Assembly: GCA_030651895.1 (NCBI GenBank)
Contig: JAUSBR010000004.1
Coordinates: forward strand, 62,001 to 126,000
Length of the DNA: 64,000 nucleotides
Source of the DNA: Sideroxyarcus sp.
GTDB taxonomy: Bacteria > Pseudomonadota > Gammaproteobacteria > Burkholderiales > Gallionellaceae
Direction: 5' to 3'
Every line of letters begins with the position of its first letter. The first letter of the stretch is position 1. The position numbers and the translations under genes are program-made. The notes under the pieces were generated by a model, which saw only the letters and a program-made list of their open reading frames with translations, did not search any database and was not told where the DNA came from. Of this stretch, positions 11,845 to 19,857 are shown piece by piece.

Positions 11845-13437
11845 TCACCATCTGCTGTAGGCAGTACCTCTGTTGCCCAGCGGCTTGTGGCAACCGGACT
11901 TGGAGCAATCGTCCCCGGCCCCCATACCCTCATGGCCGACCGACTTCGTGCTCTGGCCATTACCCGAATATGGATTGTTCTTCAGGTGGCAAGTCGTGCA
12001 TGCATATCCCGCCAGATAGGGGACGTGCAATGCACTGCCGCTCTTCACGGTCGTCGGAGTGGTGTGACATGAAACGCAAGTCGTTCCGCCCGCATAGGGG
12101 ATATGGTTGGTTGGTTTGCCGCCCAGTGCGGGCGACCAGCCGGTCTTCAGATGGCACTGGCCGCACTCATCCGTGGTGGTGATATGACCGCCTGGCTTGC
12201 CGAGCGCCGCTCCGGTATGGCAGGTCGAACAGACATCCGATGCGCCTGCGCCGGTGTGGTTATAGTGCGCACCGGTGAAGGTGATGTAGTTCGTACCGTG
12301 GCAATCCTGGCAGTTGGTGATTCCCGAAGTCACATAGGCAGTATGCTTCGCCCGATTCGTCGAAATCTGAGTCATGCCCGCGGCATATGCCACATCGTCA
12401 TGGCATGTCGCGCAAGCCGATGCGCCCGAATGGCTGAACCTCGACCCTGCCCAGGCGGCCGTGCTGGTGTGGCATGAACCGCAACTGCCTATGCCCGCAG
12501 CTGAATACGCGCCATGTGCGGCCGTGGACGATATCTTGGTCATTTCCGGCGAATAGTCCGGCGTACCGCTGTGGCAATTCTGGCAAAGACCCGAAGTGGC
12601 CGTGTGGTCAAAGCGACCCGAAGCAAAAGTGCCGATGCCGAAGCTCTTGTGGCATGTGTTGCACGCCATGGATGCAGCTGCATATTTGGCATGGGCAGTC
12701 GTCGAAGCGACCTGCGTCACTCCGGGCGCATAGGCACCGTTCTGGTGGCAACTCCCGCACACAGCGGAAGCTCCCGAGTGATTGTAGTAGGCACTGGCAA
12801 AGGTGAGATAGTTGGTATGACAAGCCTTGCAATTGCCAGTGAAATTCACCGTGTCCATGCCCATCGGCAAGTGCCCGCCAGCATAATTGCGCCCCGGCCC
12901 GCCCGCTTTATGGCACACCGAGCAATCCGACGCGGTGTCGCTGTGATTCCATCTGGCCGGCACCCACGCGCTGCTTCGGTGGCAGTTGTCGCAGGACGCG
13001 CCCACCAGGGTCGAGACCGGGTGGTTGGACGGTGTACCCGGCTCGATGCGGCCGTTGTGGCAGTTGGTGCATTCGCCGGGTCTGGCCGTGCCGTGGTTGA
13101 AGCGCGCGCCAAAGAAGGTGGAGGTGTTGAAGTGGCAGGTATCGCAGGGCGCGTCGGTCACGATGTGCTTGGTCGATTTCGGCGTCGCCACCACGCGTCG
13201 TCCTGTGGCATGACAGCCGTCGCAAGTCCTGGGGGTGCCGACGAACACGCCGCCGACGTGGCAGTTCTCGCATGAGGTGGTGGCATGGCCGCCAGCCAGC
13301 GGAAATCCGGTCGACAGATGGTTGAATTCGAGATCGACTTTTGGCGCGGCCTTTGGCCCGGCAGCCTGCACTTGCATGGCCCCCAGCATCAGAATCGCGG
13401 CCAGCAGATAGCCCAGTATTTTTCCCAGTCGTTTCAT
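11845..13437 (-). CDS. Secreted 18-heme c-type cytochrome
   Basis: 530 aa with a Sec signal peptide (MKRLGKILGYLLAAILMLGA, cleavage near VQA|AG); no lipobox. I count 17 CXXCH motifs plus one CX4CH (CSKSGCH) near the C-terminus, so up to 18 hemes, one per about 29 residues. Many extra histidines (FNHG, YNHSG, RFDHTA, RFSHSG) can be distal ligands. Unlike the neighbouring cytochrome it is rich in Gly/Ala/Ser/Thr and low in Lys, which would suit an outer-membrane or cell-surface position. The 103 bp before the porin gene contain a GC-rich hairpin. Expected role: extracellular or membrane-spanning electron carrier. Confidence 0.92.
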   Translation of the reverse strand: MKRLGKILGYLLAAILMLGAMQVQAAGPKAAPKVDLEFNHLSTGFPLAGGHATTSCENCHVGGVFVGTPRTCDGCHATGRRVVATPKSTKHIVTDAPCDTCHFNTSTFFGARFNHGTARPGECTNCHNGRIEPGTPSNHPVSTLVGASCDNCHRSSAWVPARWNHSDTASDCSVCHKAGGPGRNYAGGHLPMGMDTVNFTGNCKACHTNYLTFASAYYNHSGASAVCGSCHQNGAYAPGVTQVASTTAHAKYAAASMACNTCHKSFGIGTFASGRFDHTATSGLCQNCHSGTPDYSPEMTKISSTAAHGAYSAAGIGSCGSCHTSTAAWAGSRFSHSGASACATCHDDVAYAAGMTQISTNRAKHTAYVTSGITNCQDCHGTNYITFTGAHYNHTGAGASDVCSTCHTGAALGKPGGHITTTDECGQCHLKTGWSPALGGKPTNHIPYAGGTTCVSCHTTPTTVKSGSALHVPYLAGYACTTCHLKNNPYSGNGQSTKSVGHEGMGAGDDCSKSGCHKPLGNRGTAYSRW

Positions 13438-13558
13438 CGCCCAGCTCCTCTTAATTATTCATTCCATGCACACCGGTCAAACCGACTTCTCCCCTTCTCC
13501 AAGAGGACACATCTGACCGGCATTTCCCTTCAACACCACCCTGCCCGCTTGCGGCAGA

Positions 13559-15388
13559 TTATTTCTTGCGCGCCTTCACTACAGTCTTCACCACATCCGT
13601 TCTGATCTGTTTCCAGTCGTTGCCGATATGGCAGCGTTCGCAACGGTCGCCATAGCTGCCGTTGTGTACATCCTCGCGGTCATGACAACTGCCGCATGAA
13701 CTGGCCAGCGACACCTTCTTGCCCATCGGCTTGGAATGGCAGCTGTAACACTTGTTGGCGATCTTCTTGTGCGCGCCGTCCAGCTTGAAATTGGTCTTGT
13801 CATGGTTGAAATCCCATGCCATCCAGTCGCGCACGTTGTGGCAATCCTGGCACTCGGTACCGAAACGGCGCTTGTGCGTCTTGGCATCGTCCTTCTGGTG
13901 ACACGACCAGCAATCTGTCTCGGCATCCTTGAATGTCGGTGCGGCATGACACTTCTTGCACTCCACCAGCATGTGCCGTCCCAGCAGCGGGAAGACCGAC
14001 ATGCTCCCGTGATCGAAGGTGGTCTTGTTCCATGATTTCTCGTCATGGCAGGACTCGCACTTCTTGCCTTCCTGCCCTTTGTGCTTGTCGTCCTTTTCAT
14101 GGCAGGAGTAGCAATCTTTCGGCAACTTGTCCGTCAGGTTTTTCTTGTGGCAGCTCACGCACTTGGCTGCCTTGTGTTTGCCCAGCAGCGGATACTTGGT
14201 CTGCTTGCCGTGATCGAAAGTGATCTCTTTCCAGCCGCGCTCGATGTGACAAGACTCGCATTTCTTGCCGAAGTTCCCCTTGTGCGACTTGTCGTCGTCC
14301 TTTTTGTGGCAGGAAATACAGGTCAGCTCCAGCTTGTCCTTGTACAGATCGCCTTTGTGGCACTCGGTGCACTTCAGCGGCGAACGGTGCTTGCCCAGCA
14401 AGGGGAACTTGGTCTTGTCGTGGTCGAACTTGATCTCTTTCCAGTCTTTCTCGACGTGGCAGGACTCGCACTTATTGCCGAACTTGCCCTTGTGCGCCTT
14501 GTCGTCGTCCTTCTTGTGGCAGGAACTGCACTGCTTGGGGGTGTCTTTGAACTTGTTGTCGATATGACACTTGGTGCAACCCACTTCGTTGTGCTTGCCC
14601 AACAGGGGATACTTGGTCAGCTTGTCGTGATCGTACTTGATCTCTTTCCAGTCGCGATCGACGTGGCAGGACTCGCACTTCTTGCCCAGCTTGCCCTTGT
14701 GCGCCTTGTCATCGTCTTTCTTGTGGCAGGACACACAATCCTTCGGCGTGTCCTTGAACTTGTTGTCGATGTGGCACTTGTCGCACTTCACGTCGGTGTG
14801 CTTGCCACGCAGCTTGAAGTCGAACTTGTCGTGATCGACGGTGGTGGTCTTCCAGTCTTTCTCGGAGTGGCACTTCGCGCAATCGGTGCCCAGCTTGCCC
14901 TTGTGCGCCTTGTCGTCGTCCTTCTTGTGGCAGTCGTTGCACAGGCTCGGTGCTTCTGAGTATTTCTTGTCCTTCTTGTGGCAGTCCTCGCACTTGACCT
15001 TGTTGGTGTCGGCGTGTTTTCCCTTCAGCGGGTAATCGGTCTTGAGGTGGTCAAATGTCGCCTTGTCCAGCACGACGATCTTGGCATCGCGCCCCTTGTG
15101 GTCGGTATGGCATTCCTTGCAATCCTTGCCCTGCTCGATGCGACCGTGGTAACCGCGCTGGCCTTCGACATCCTTGGCCACATCCTTGTGGCAGTCGCTG
15201 CACAGACGGTTCTGCGCGCCCTTGTCGAACTTCTTGTGGCATTTCTCGCACGTCTCTTCTTCCTTGGCATGGCCCTGAATGACCTCTCCTGGCATCAACA
15301 ACTTGTTGGCCTGCGCCTGCATGGGTAGCAGCGCAAACAAAAGACAGACTGCGGCAAAGGATCGAAGTATCGTCGTCATGGATTGCAT
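13559..15388 (-). CDS. Secreted 24-heme c-type cytochrome with tandem three-heme repeats
   Basis: 609 aa, Sec signal peptide (cleavage near AQA|NK), 24 CXXCH motifs. The centre (residues about 150-550) is six copies of a roughly 68-residue, three-heme unit: CHKKDDDKAHKGK, then CESCHVxxDWKEI, a DHDK-PLLGKH stretch with candidate distal His, and CxKCHIDNKFKDTPK. It is extremely Lys/Asp-rich and basic, as expected for a periplasmic wire. It starts 7 bp after the cytochrome b-like gene with no visible ribosome binding site, so translation is probably coupled. A second ATG (15379) is possible. Likely carries electrons across the periplasm between outer-membrane conduit and inner membrane. Confidence 0.93.
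   Translation of the reverse strand: MQSMTTILRSFAAVCLLFALLPMQAQANKLLMPGEVIQGHAKEEETCEKCHKKFDKGAQNRLCSDCHKDVAKDVEGQRGYHGRIEQGKDCKECHTDHKGRDAKIVVLDKATFDHLKTDYPLKGKHADTNKVKCEDCHKKDKKYSEAPSLCNDCHKKDDDKAHKGKLGTDCAKCHSEKDWKTTTVDHDKFDFKLRGKHTDVKCDKCHIDNKFKDTPKDCVSCHKKDDDKAHKGKLGKKCESCHVDRDWKEIKYDHDKLTKYPLLGKHNEVGCTKCHIDNKFKDTPKQCSSCHKKDDDKAHKGKFGNKCESCHVEKDWKEIKFDHDKTKFPLLGKHRSPLKCTECHKGDLYKDKLELTCISCHKKDDDKSHKGNFGKKCESCHIERGWKEITFDHGKQTKYPLLGKHKAAKCVSCHKKNLTDKLPKDCYSCHEKDDKHKGQEGKKCESCHDEKSWNKTTFDHGSMSVFPLLGRHMLVECKKCHAAPTFKDAETDCWSCHQKDDAKTHKRRFGTECQDCHNVRDWMAWDFNHDKTNFKLDGAHKKIANKCYSCHSKPMGKKVSLASSCGSCHDREDVHNGSYGDRCERCHIGNDWKQIRTDVVKTVVKARKK
13740..14932. repeat. Tandem repeat array within the 24-heme cytochrome gene
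   Basis: Six units of about 198-210 bp (66-70 codons), each encoding three heme sites. The strongest DNA-level copies share the forward-strand string TTGCCCTTGTGCGCC at 14484, 14691 and 14895, with a diverged copy at 14274. The outer units are more diverged. The pattern points to growth of the protein by in-frame duplication of a triheme module. Confidence 0.85.
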
Positions 15389-15395
15389 TCGCGGT

Positions 15396-16292
15396 TTAGT
15401 AGGCGTGGACAGCGTAGACGTGGTAGACCGCGCTGAACACCATCAAATAGACGAGCGGGATATGGAAGACGTGCCACAGCGAGAACAGCCGCTCGTAGGT
15501 GTGGAACTGCGAAGCATCACGGACTGCGACAAGATAGGTATGTATCTTGTCGCGGTACTCTTCATACATACCTTTCATGCTCTGCTTCTGCGCGTCAGTG
15601 AAATTCTTCTCTTTCGCCTGTGCATTCATGACCCGGCGCAATTGCCAGGGCAGATAGAGCGACAGCCACCATACCCGCAGGCTGGTGATGATGAAATTGC
15701 CGAGACCGAGACCGGTGTTCTTGGTGTATTTTTCGGCCTTGGCATGGAAATGATTCAGTTTTTCCTCAACCTTGGGTGCGAAGTGGAATGCGGACTTCAC
15801 ATCCCCTTTCTGTTCCATATCACCCTTAAGTTCGTTCACCGTTGCCTGACGACCGTAGAGACCGTGGTGGATCTTGGTATAGAAGAATCGACCGAAGGTG
15901 CCGCTACCCGACACCAGCAGCATGCAATACATGGCCACGGCGGCATTGATCGAGCCGGTGGGATGGATATAGGGGATGTAGACGTGGTAGGTGGAGTGAA
16001 AGACGATGGTCAGTGGACCCAGGATGCCCAGAACCATATGCCATTTGAACCAGGTGGGCAGGAAGCCGAAGTTCTCCAGGAATCGCCAGCGCTTGCGCAA
16101 AGGATAGAGCAACAGAGTCAGCATCATCAGGCCGCCCGCCAGACCGAGGTTATAGCCGAAATCGAACATCTCCTCGCCGGGGGTGTAAAGCGTCTGCGGA
16201 TACACCAGGAAGTATCCGCCGAACGTGATAAGGCCGACGATTCCAATGAATATCAGCCAGGGGAGATGCTCGGAATGTTTGCTCGACTTCAT
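15396..16292 (-). CDS. Inner-membrane b-type cytochrome-like protein (first gene of the porin-cytochrome operon)
   Basis: 298 aa, about five to six membrane helices: about 12-32, 46-63, 82-103, 116-135, 203-222 and 270-290. Histidine pairs at helix ends (FKWHMVLG, FHSTYHVYIP, LWHVFHIPL, AVYHVYAVHAY) suggest two b hemes, as in cytochrome b561 or ferric-reductase-like proteins. A cytoplasmic or periplasmic loop (about 135-200) is charged. There is no CXXCH. It should pass electrons between the quinone pool and the 24-heme cytochrome. The family identity is uncertain; heme binding is inferred from the histidines and the context. Confidence 0.75.
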   Translation of the reverse strand: MKSSKHSEHLPWLIFIGIVGLITFGGYFLVYPQTLYTPGEEMFDFGYNLGLAGGLMMLTLLLYPLRKRWRFLENFGFLPTWFKWHMVLGILGPLTIVFHSTYHVYIPYIHPTGSINAAVAMYCMLLVSGSGTFGRFFYTKIHHGLYGRQATVNELKGDMEQKGDVKSAFHFAPKVEEKLNHFHAKAEKYTKNTGLGLGNFIITSLRVWWLSLYLPWQLRRVMNAQAKEKNFTDAQKQSMKGMYEEYRDKIHTYLVAVRDASQFHTYERLFSLWHVFHIPLVYLMVFSAVYHVYAVHAY

Positions 16293-16300
16293 AATATATA

Positions 16301-16331
16301 GTTATCCAAATAACCCTTTGATAAAAAAGGG
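16301..16331 (-). promoter_or_regulatory. Two stem-loops in the 5' leader of the cytochrome operon
   Basis: On the minus strand the leader would begin with CCCTTT-TTTATC-AAAGGG (16331-16314), followed by GTTAT-TTGG-ATAAC (16314-16301), then nine nt to the ATG at 16292. The second loop holds the only Shine-Dalgarno-like stretch (TTGGAT). The structures could stabilise the mRNA or limit translation of the first gene. Confidence 0.4.
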
Positions 16332-16337
16332 CCGCGC

Positions 16338-16366
16338 ATTGTAATATCGCCCTGCCGGAACGGCAA
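16338..16366 (-). promoter_or_regulatory. Sigma70-like promoter of the porin-cytochrome operon
   Basis: Minus-strand TTGCCG (16366-16361), 17-bp spacer, TACAAT (16343-16338). It places transcription start near 16331, about 39 nt ahead of the first start codon. The rest of the 237-bp divergent region contains the CTTAAG box of the opposite gene. Confidence 0.5.
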
Positions 16367-16477
16367 ACAGGAATTATGTCGTTAGCGTTTTATTCAACAC
16401 GGCATAAAATGCCCGGCATGCGACTGACGCTATCCGGCATTAGTTCCTGATTCGAACTTCATTCAAACACAAACTGT

Positions 16478-16494
16478 CTTAAGCCGGGCTTAAG
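16478..16494 (+). promoter_or_regulatory. PmrA/QseB-type box upstream of the FAD oxidoreductase
   Basis: CTTAAG-CCGGG-CTTAAG, two half-sites with 5-bp spacing, matching the known PmrA box layout (YTTAAK-N5-YTTAAK). It ends 6 bp before a weak -10-like GACAAT (16501-16506), where a PmrA-type activator replaces the -35 element, and 35 bp before the ATG at 16530. The same box occurs at 21523-21539. Confidence 0.65.
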
Positions 16495-16529
16495 AATGCA
16501 GACAATAACCACTAGACCCACTCTGTGAC

Positions 16530-17825
16530 ATGGACATATTTGACCTATCTATCTATCTGATTCCGCTCGTTATCATCGCTTTTATCTATCTGAGCGGCCG
16601 CAAGAAAAAAGAACGCGCGTCCATCGAGACACTGAACGAATCCATCGTGGCCGGACTGACCGAGCCGCCCTCCCTGCATCCGGAGATTAACCCTAATCTC
16701 TGCCTGGGTTCCGGCACCTGCATCACCGCCTGTCCTGAACATGCGATCGGCATGATCAAGGGCAAGGCCGTGCTGGTGAACCCGACCCACTGCATCGGCC
16801 ACGGCGCCTGCGCTGTCGCCTGCCCGCACGACGCGATCACGCTGGTGTTCGGCACCTCCAAGCGCGGCATGGACATCCCGCAGGTCAGCCCCTCCTTTGA
16901 GACCAATGTCCCCGGCATCTTCATCGCGGGCGAACTCGGCGGCATGGGCCTGATCCGCAAGGCGGCCACCCAGGGCACCCAGGCCATCGAACACATCGCC
17001 AAGCTCAAGAGCGGTGGTACCCCCTACGACGTGGTCATCATCGGCGCGGGGCCGGCCGGCCTTTCCGCCACGCTGGGCGCCATCGAAAAGAAGCTGAATT
17101 ACGTCACCGTCGAACAGGAGACCTCGCTCGGCGGCTGCATCTTCCAGTATCCGCGCAACAAGGTGGTCATGACCGCACCTGTGAAACTACCGCTGGTCGG
17201 CGAGATGCGTTTCAAGGAAGTCAGCAAGGAGAAGCTGCTCGAGTTCTGGCATGGCATCGTGGCAAAGACCAGCATGAAGCTGAACTTCAACGAGCGCATG
17301 GAGAACATCACCAAGACCGACAAGGGCTTCATCGTCAAGACCAACAAGGGGTCCTACGAGACCCGCGCCGTGCTGCTGGCCATCGGTCGTCGCGGCACAC
17401 CGCGCAAATTGGGCGTGCCCGGCGAAGACTTGCCCAAAGTGGTGTATCGCCTGATCGAACCCGAGCAATACAAGAACATGCATGTGCTGGTGGTCGGCGG
17501 CGGTGACAGCGCGCTGGAGGCGGCCATGGCCATCGCCGAGCAGCCCGGCACCACGGTCACCCTCTCCTACCGCAGCGATGCCTTCGGCCGCGGCAAACCG
17601 AAGAACCGCGAGCGCCTGAAAACGATGACGGACAAGGGCCTGATCGATGTGCGCCTGAAATCCAACGTCAAGATGGTGGAGGAAAAGACCCTCGTGCTCG
17701 AACAGAACGGCAAGATGACGGAGATACCCAACGACGGTATCATCGTCTGCGCCGGCGGCATCCTGCCCACCCCGTTCCTCAAGGAAATCGGCGTGCTGGT
17801 GGAAACCAAGTTCGGCACTAGCTGA
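16530..17825 (+). CDS. Membrane-anchored ferredoxin-FAD pyridine-nucleotide-type oxidoreductase
   Basis: 431 aa. N-terminal membrane anchor (about 5-22), ferredoxin-like domain (about 50-110), then an FAD/NAD(P)-binding thioredoxin-reductase-like domain (VVIIGAGPAGLSA near 168, VLVVGGGDSALEAA near 318, closing with GIIVCAGG). Both iron-sulfur motifs are CX5CX3CP (CLGSGTCITACP and CIGHGACAVACP), so the second cysteine of the usual CXXCXXCXXXCP is replaced by Ser and His. No redox CXXC of thioredoxin reductase is present. Likely couples NAD(P)H and a low-potential carrier at the membrane. It diverges from the cytochrome operon and is preceded by a PmrA/QseB-type box. Confidence 0.85.
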   Translation: MDIFDLSIYLIPLVIIAFIYLSGRKKKERASIETLNESIVAGLTEPPSLHPEINPNLCLGSGTCITACPEHAIGMIKGKAVLVNPTHCIGHGACAVACPHDAITLVFGTSKRGMDIPQVSPSFETNVPGIFIAGELGGMGLIRKAATQGTQAIEHIAKLKSGGTPYDVVIIGAGPAGLSATLGAIEKKLNYVTVEQETSLGGCIFQYPRNKVVMTAPVKLPLVGEMRFKEVSKEKLLEFWHGIVAKTSMKLNFNERMENITKTDKGFIVKTNKGSYETRAVLLAIGRRGTPRKLGVPGEDLPKVVYRLIEPEQYKNMHVLVVGGGDSALEAAMAIAEQPGTTVTLSYRSDAFGRGKPKNRERLKTMTDKGLIDVRLKSNVKMVEEKTLVLEQNGKMTEIPNDGIIVCAGGILPTPFLKEIGVLVETKFGTS

Positions 17826-17838
17826 TCGCAGGCAGAGT

Positions 17839-19167
17839 CTAAGGGCGGAAAGTGACCGCCACGCACAGACCACGGGCATTGTCTGCCCGCGAGAAGTGCA
17901 CGGCAGCGCCGTGCACTTCGGCGATCCTTCTGACGATGGACAGCCCCAGCCCGCTGCCGCTGGCCTGGGTGTCCGCAGGACGATAGAAGCGCTCTGAAAC
18001 TCTGCTCATCTCCTGTTCCGAGATACCGGAGCCGTCGTCGCACACCGACAGGCTGGCAAGGCCTTCCCGCTGCACGACAACCACACGAACCGTAGTGCCC
18101 GAACTCGTGTGCCGCACGGCGTTATCGATCAGATTGCGCGCCAGGATGCGCAGCAATTCAGGATTGCCGCGCACCGTGACTTCTTCCCCTTCCGGCAATT
18201 CGATGTGCACACCTTTGTCCAAAGCAAGCGGCGCGATCACCGCGATCTCGCCGGCCGCGATATCCCGCAAACGGCATGACTGCGCAACAGCGACTTCCAG
18301 CGCGTCGACGCGCGCCAGCGTGAGCAGCTGTTCGATCAGATGTGCGGCGCGGTCGCAACCCAGGATCGCGTTGTCGAGCGCATGGTTGCGCTCCGCGGTA
18401 CCGCTTGCGTTGCGTGCCACCTGTGCCTGCGCCTTGATCCCCGCCACGGGCGTGCGCAATTCGTGCGCCGCATCCGCAGTGAAACGGCGCTCGCGCTGGA
18501 AAGTGGAATCGATACGGGCGAACAGCCGGTTGAGCCGCTCGATCAGCGGCAGCACCTCGCGCGGCGCGGCGACCGCATCCAGCGGCGTCAGCGTCTCCGG
18601 ATCGCGCCGCTCCAGTTCCGCCGCCAGTTTGTCCAGCGGGCGCAGGCCGCGCGCGACCGCAACCCACAACAGCAAAGCCAGCAGCGGTAATGAGAACAGC
18701 AGTGGCTGCAACAGATTGCCTGCGATATCGCGCGCCAGTTCTTCGCGCACATCTGCGCGTTCCGCCACATGGATCAGGAATTGCCCCGTCTCGTCCCAGG
18801 CACTGAACACGCGCCAGCGATGACCGTCGATGACACTGTCGCTGAAGCCTTCTTCCACATCGGCCAGATGCCGCTGCGTCGCATTGGCGGAGTGCATGCG
18901 CAATATCTTCCCGCCCTCCCATATCTGAAACGCCACCTGGCGCGCGTATTTGTGCAGCAGCGGTGCGTGATCCGTCTCCAGCTCGTCGAGCTCGTGTGCG
19001 GCCTGGGCGGACAGTAGCGCGGCATCCTGCGCCAGATGCGCATCCAACACCTCGTCGAACTCTTCGCGCGCATCGAAGTAGATGAACGTGGATGCACCCA
19101 CCCACACCACCACCACTGTCGTCAGCGCCAATGCCAGCAAGCGTCTCTTTAATGAATGTCCCTGCAT
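17839..19167 (-). CDS. Sensor histidine kinase, QseC/PmrB type
   Basis: 442 aa: membrane helix (about 8-30), periplasmic sensor region (about 31-150), second helix (about 155-173), short HAMP-like linker, dimerisation helix with phosphorylated His235 (AAHELRTP), and an ATPase domain with NLIDNAVRH, DDGSGI and GSGLGLSIV. It lacks a clear metal-binding ExxE motif in the sensor region, although acidic stretches (EEFDEVLDAH) are present. Its ATG follows the regulator stop by 1 nt, so the pair is co-translated. Last gene of the SHP operon, ending convergently 13 bp from the oxidoreductase gene. Confidence 0.95.
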   Translation of the reverse strand: MQGHSLKRRLLALALTTVVVVWVGASTFIYFDAREEFDEVLDAHLAQDAALLSAQAAHELDELETDHAPLLHKYARQVAFQIWEGGKILRMHSANATQRHLADVEEGFSDSVIDGHRWRVFSAWDETGQFLIHVAERADVREELARDIAGNLLQPLLFSLPLLALLLWVAVARGLRPLDKLAAELERRDPETLTPLDAVAAPREVLPLIERLNRLFARIDSTFQRERRFTADAAHELRTPVAGIKAQAQVARNASGTAERNHALDNAILGCDRAAHLIEQLLTLARVDALEVAVAQSCRLRDIAAGEIAVIAPLALDKGVHIELPEGEEVTVRGNPELLRILARNLIDNAVRHTSSGTTVRVVVVQREGLASLSVCDDGSGISEQEMSRVSERFYRPADTQASGSGLGLSIVRRIAEVHGAAVHFSRADNARGLCVAVTFRP

Positions 19168-19168
19168 C

Positions 19169-19837
19169 TCAATCTGCCTTGTCGGCGGGGATCAGATAAC
19201 CCACGCCGCGTATCGTCTCTATCAGTTCGGGGAACAGTTTGCGGCGCAGATGATGGATGTGCACCTCGACCGCATTGCTCTCGACCTCTTCGCCCCATGC
19301 ATATAGCTGCTCCTCGAGCTGCGCGCGCGACAGCACCTTGCCGGCATTCAGCAGCAGGGCATGCAGTACCGCGAACTCCTTGGGTGACAGATCGGCAGGC
19401 TGCTCGCGACAGGTCACGCGATGGGCGGCGGGATCGAGCTTGATCCCGGCAACCTGCAACAGCAGATCGACCTTGCCGCTGGCACGGCGAATCAGCGCGC
19501 GCAATCGCGCCGCCAATTCGCCCATGTCGAAGGGTTTGAGCAGATAGTCGTCCGCCCCGGCATCCAGTCCTTTGATGCGGTCGTTCACGGTATCGCGTGC
19601 AGTGAGGATGAGTACTGGTATGGATGAATTGCGGCTGCGCAGGCGCTGCAACACCTCCAGCCCGGAAAGACGCGGCAGCCCCAGGTCGAGCACCACGGCG
19701 GCATAGGCTTCCGTGCCGAGCGCGTGGTCGGCCGCGATGCCGTCCTTCATCCAGTCGACGGCGTAGCCGGCCTGTTTCAAGCCGGCCTGTATGGCATCGC
19801 CCAACAGGGCGTCATCCTCGACCACCAGCACGCGCAT
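19169..19837 (-). CDS. OmpR-family response regulator, QseB/PmrA type
   Basis: 222 aa: receiver domain with phospho-acceptor Asp51 (VVLDLGLP) and acidic pocket VVEDD, then a winged-helix DNA-binding domain (LSPKEFAVLHAL, VEVHIHHLRRKL, IRGVGYL). It belongs to the same operon as the cytochromes, 20 bp after the b561 gene. Its subfamily binds CTTAAG-type repeats in other bacteria, and two exact CTTAAG-N5-CTTAAG boxes occur nearby, so autoregulation plus control of the oxidoreductase is likely. Confidence 0.95.
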   Translation of the reverse strand: MRVLVVEDDALLGDAIQAGLKQAGYAVDWMKDGIAADHALGTEAYAAVVLDLGLPRLSGLEVLQRLRSRNSSIPVLILTARDTVNDRIKGLDAGADDYLLKPFDMGELAARLRALIRRASGKVDLLLQVAGIKLDPAAHRVTCREQPADLSPKEFAVLHALLLNAGKVLSRAQLEEQLYAWGEEVESNAVEVHIHHLRRKLFPELIETIRGVGYLIPADKAD

Positions 19838-19857
19838 ATCTCACCTCTCGCCGCATA

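Noticed and set aside
13438-13558. Possible 22-codon ORF between the two multiheme cytochrome genes
   Set aside because: Short, no signal or overlap with neighbours; the gap is better explained as leader with a CCGGTCA/TGACCGG hairpin and the ribosome binding site of the next gene.
13740-14932. Regular repeats of about 200 bp considered as a CRISPR or satellite array
   Set aside because: The repeats are in frame, encode CXXCH units and have no spacer structure; they are protein modules.
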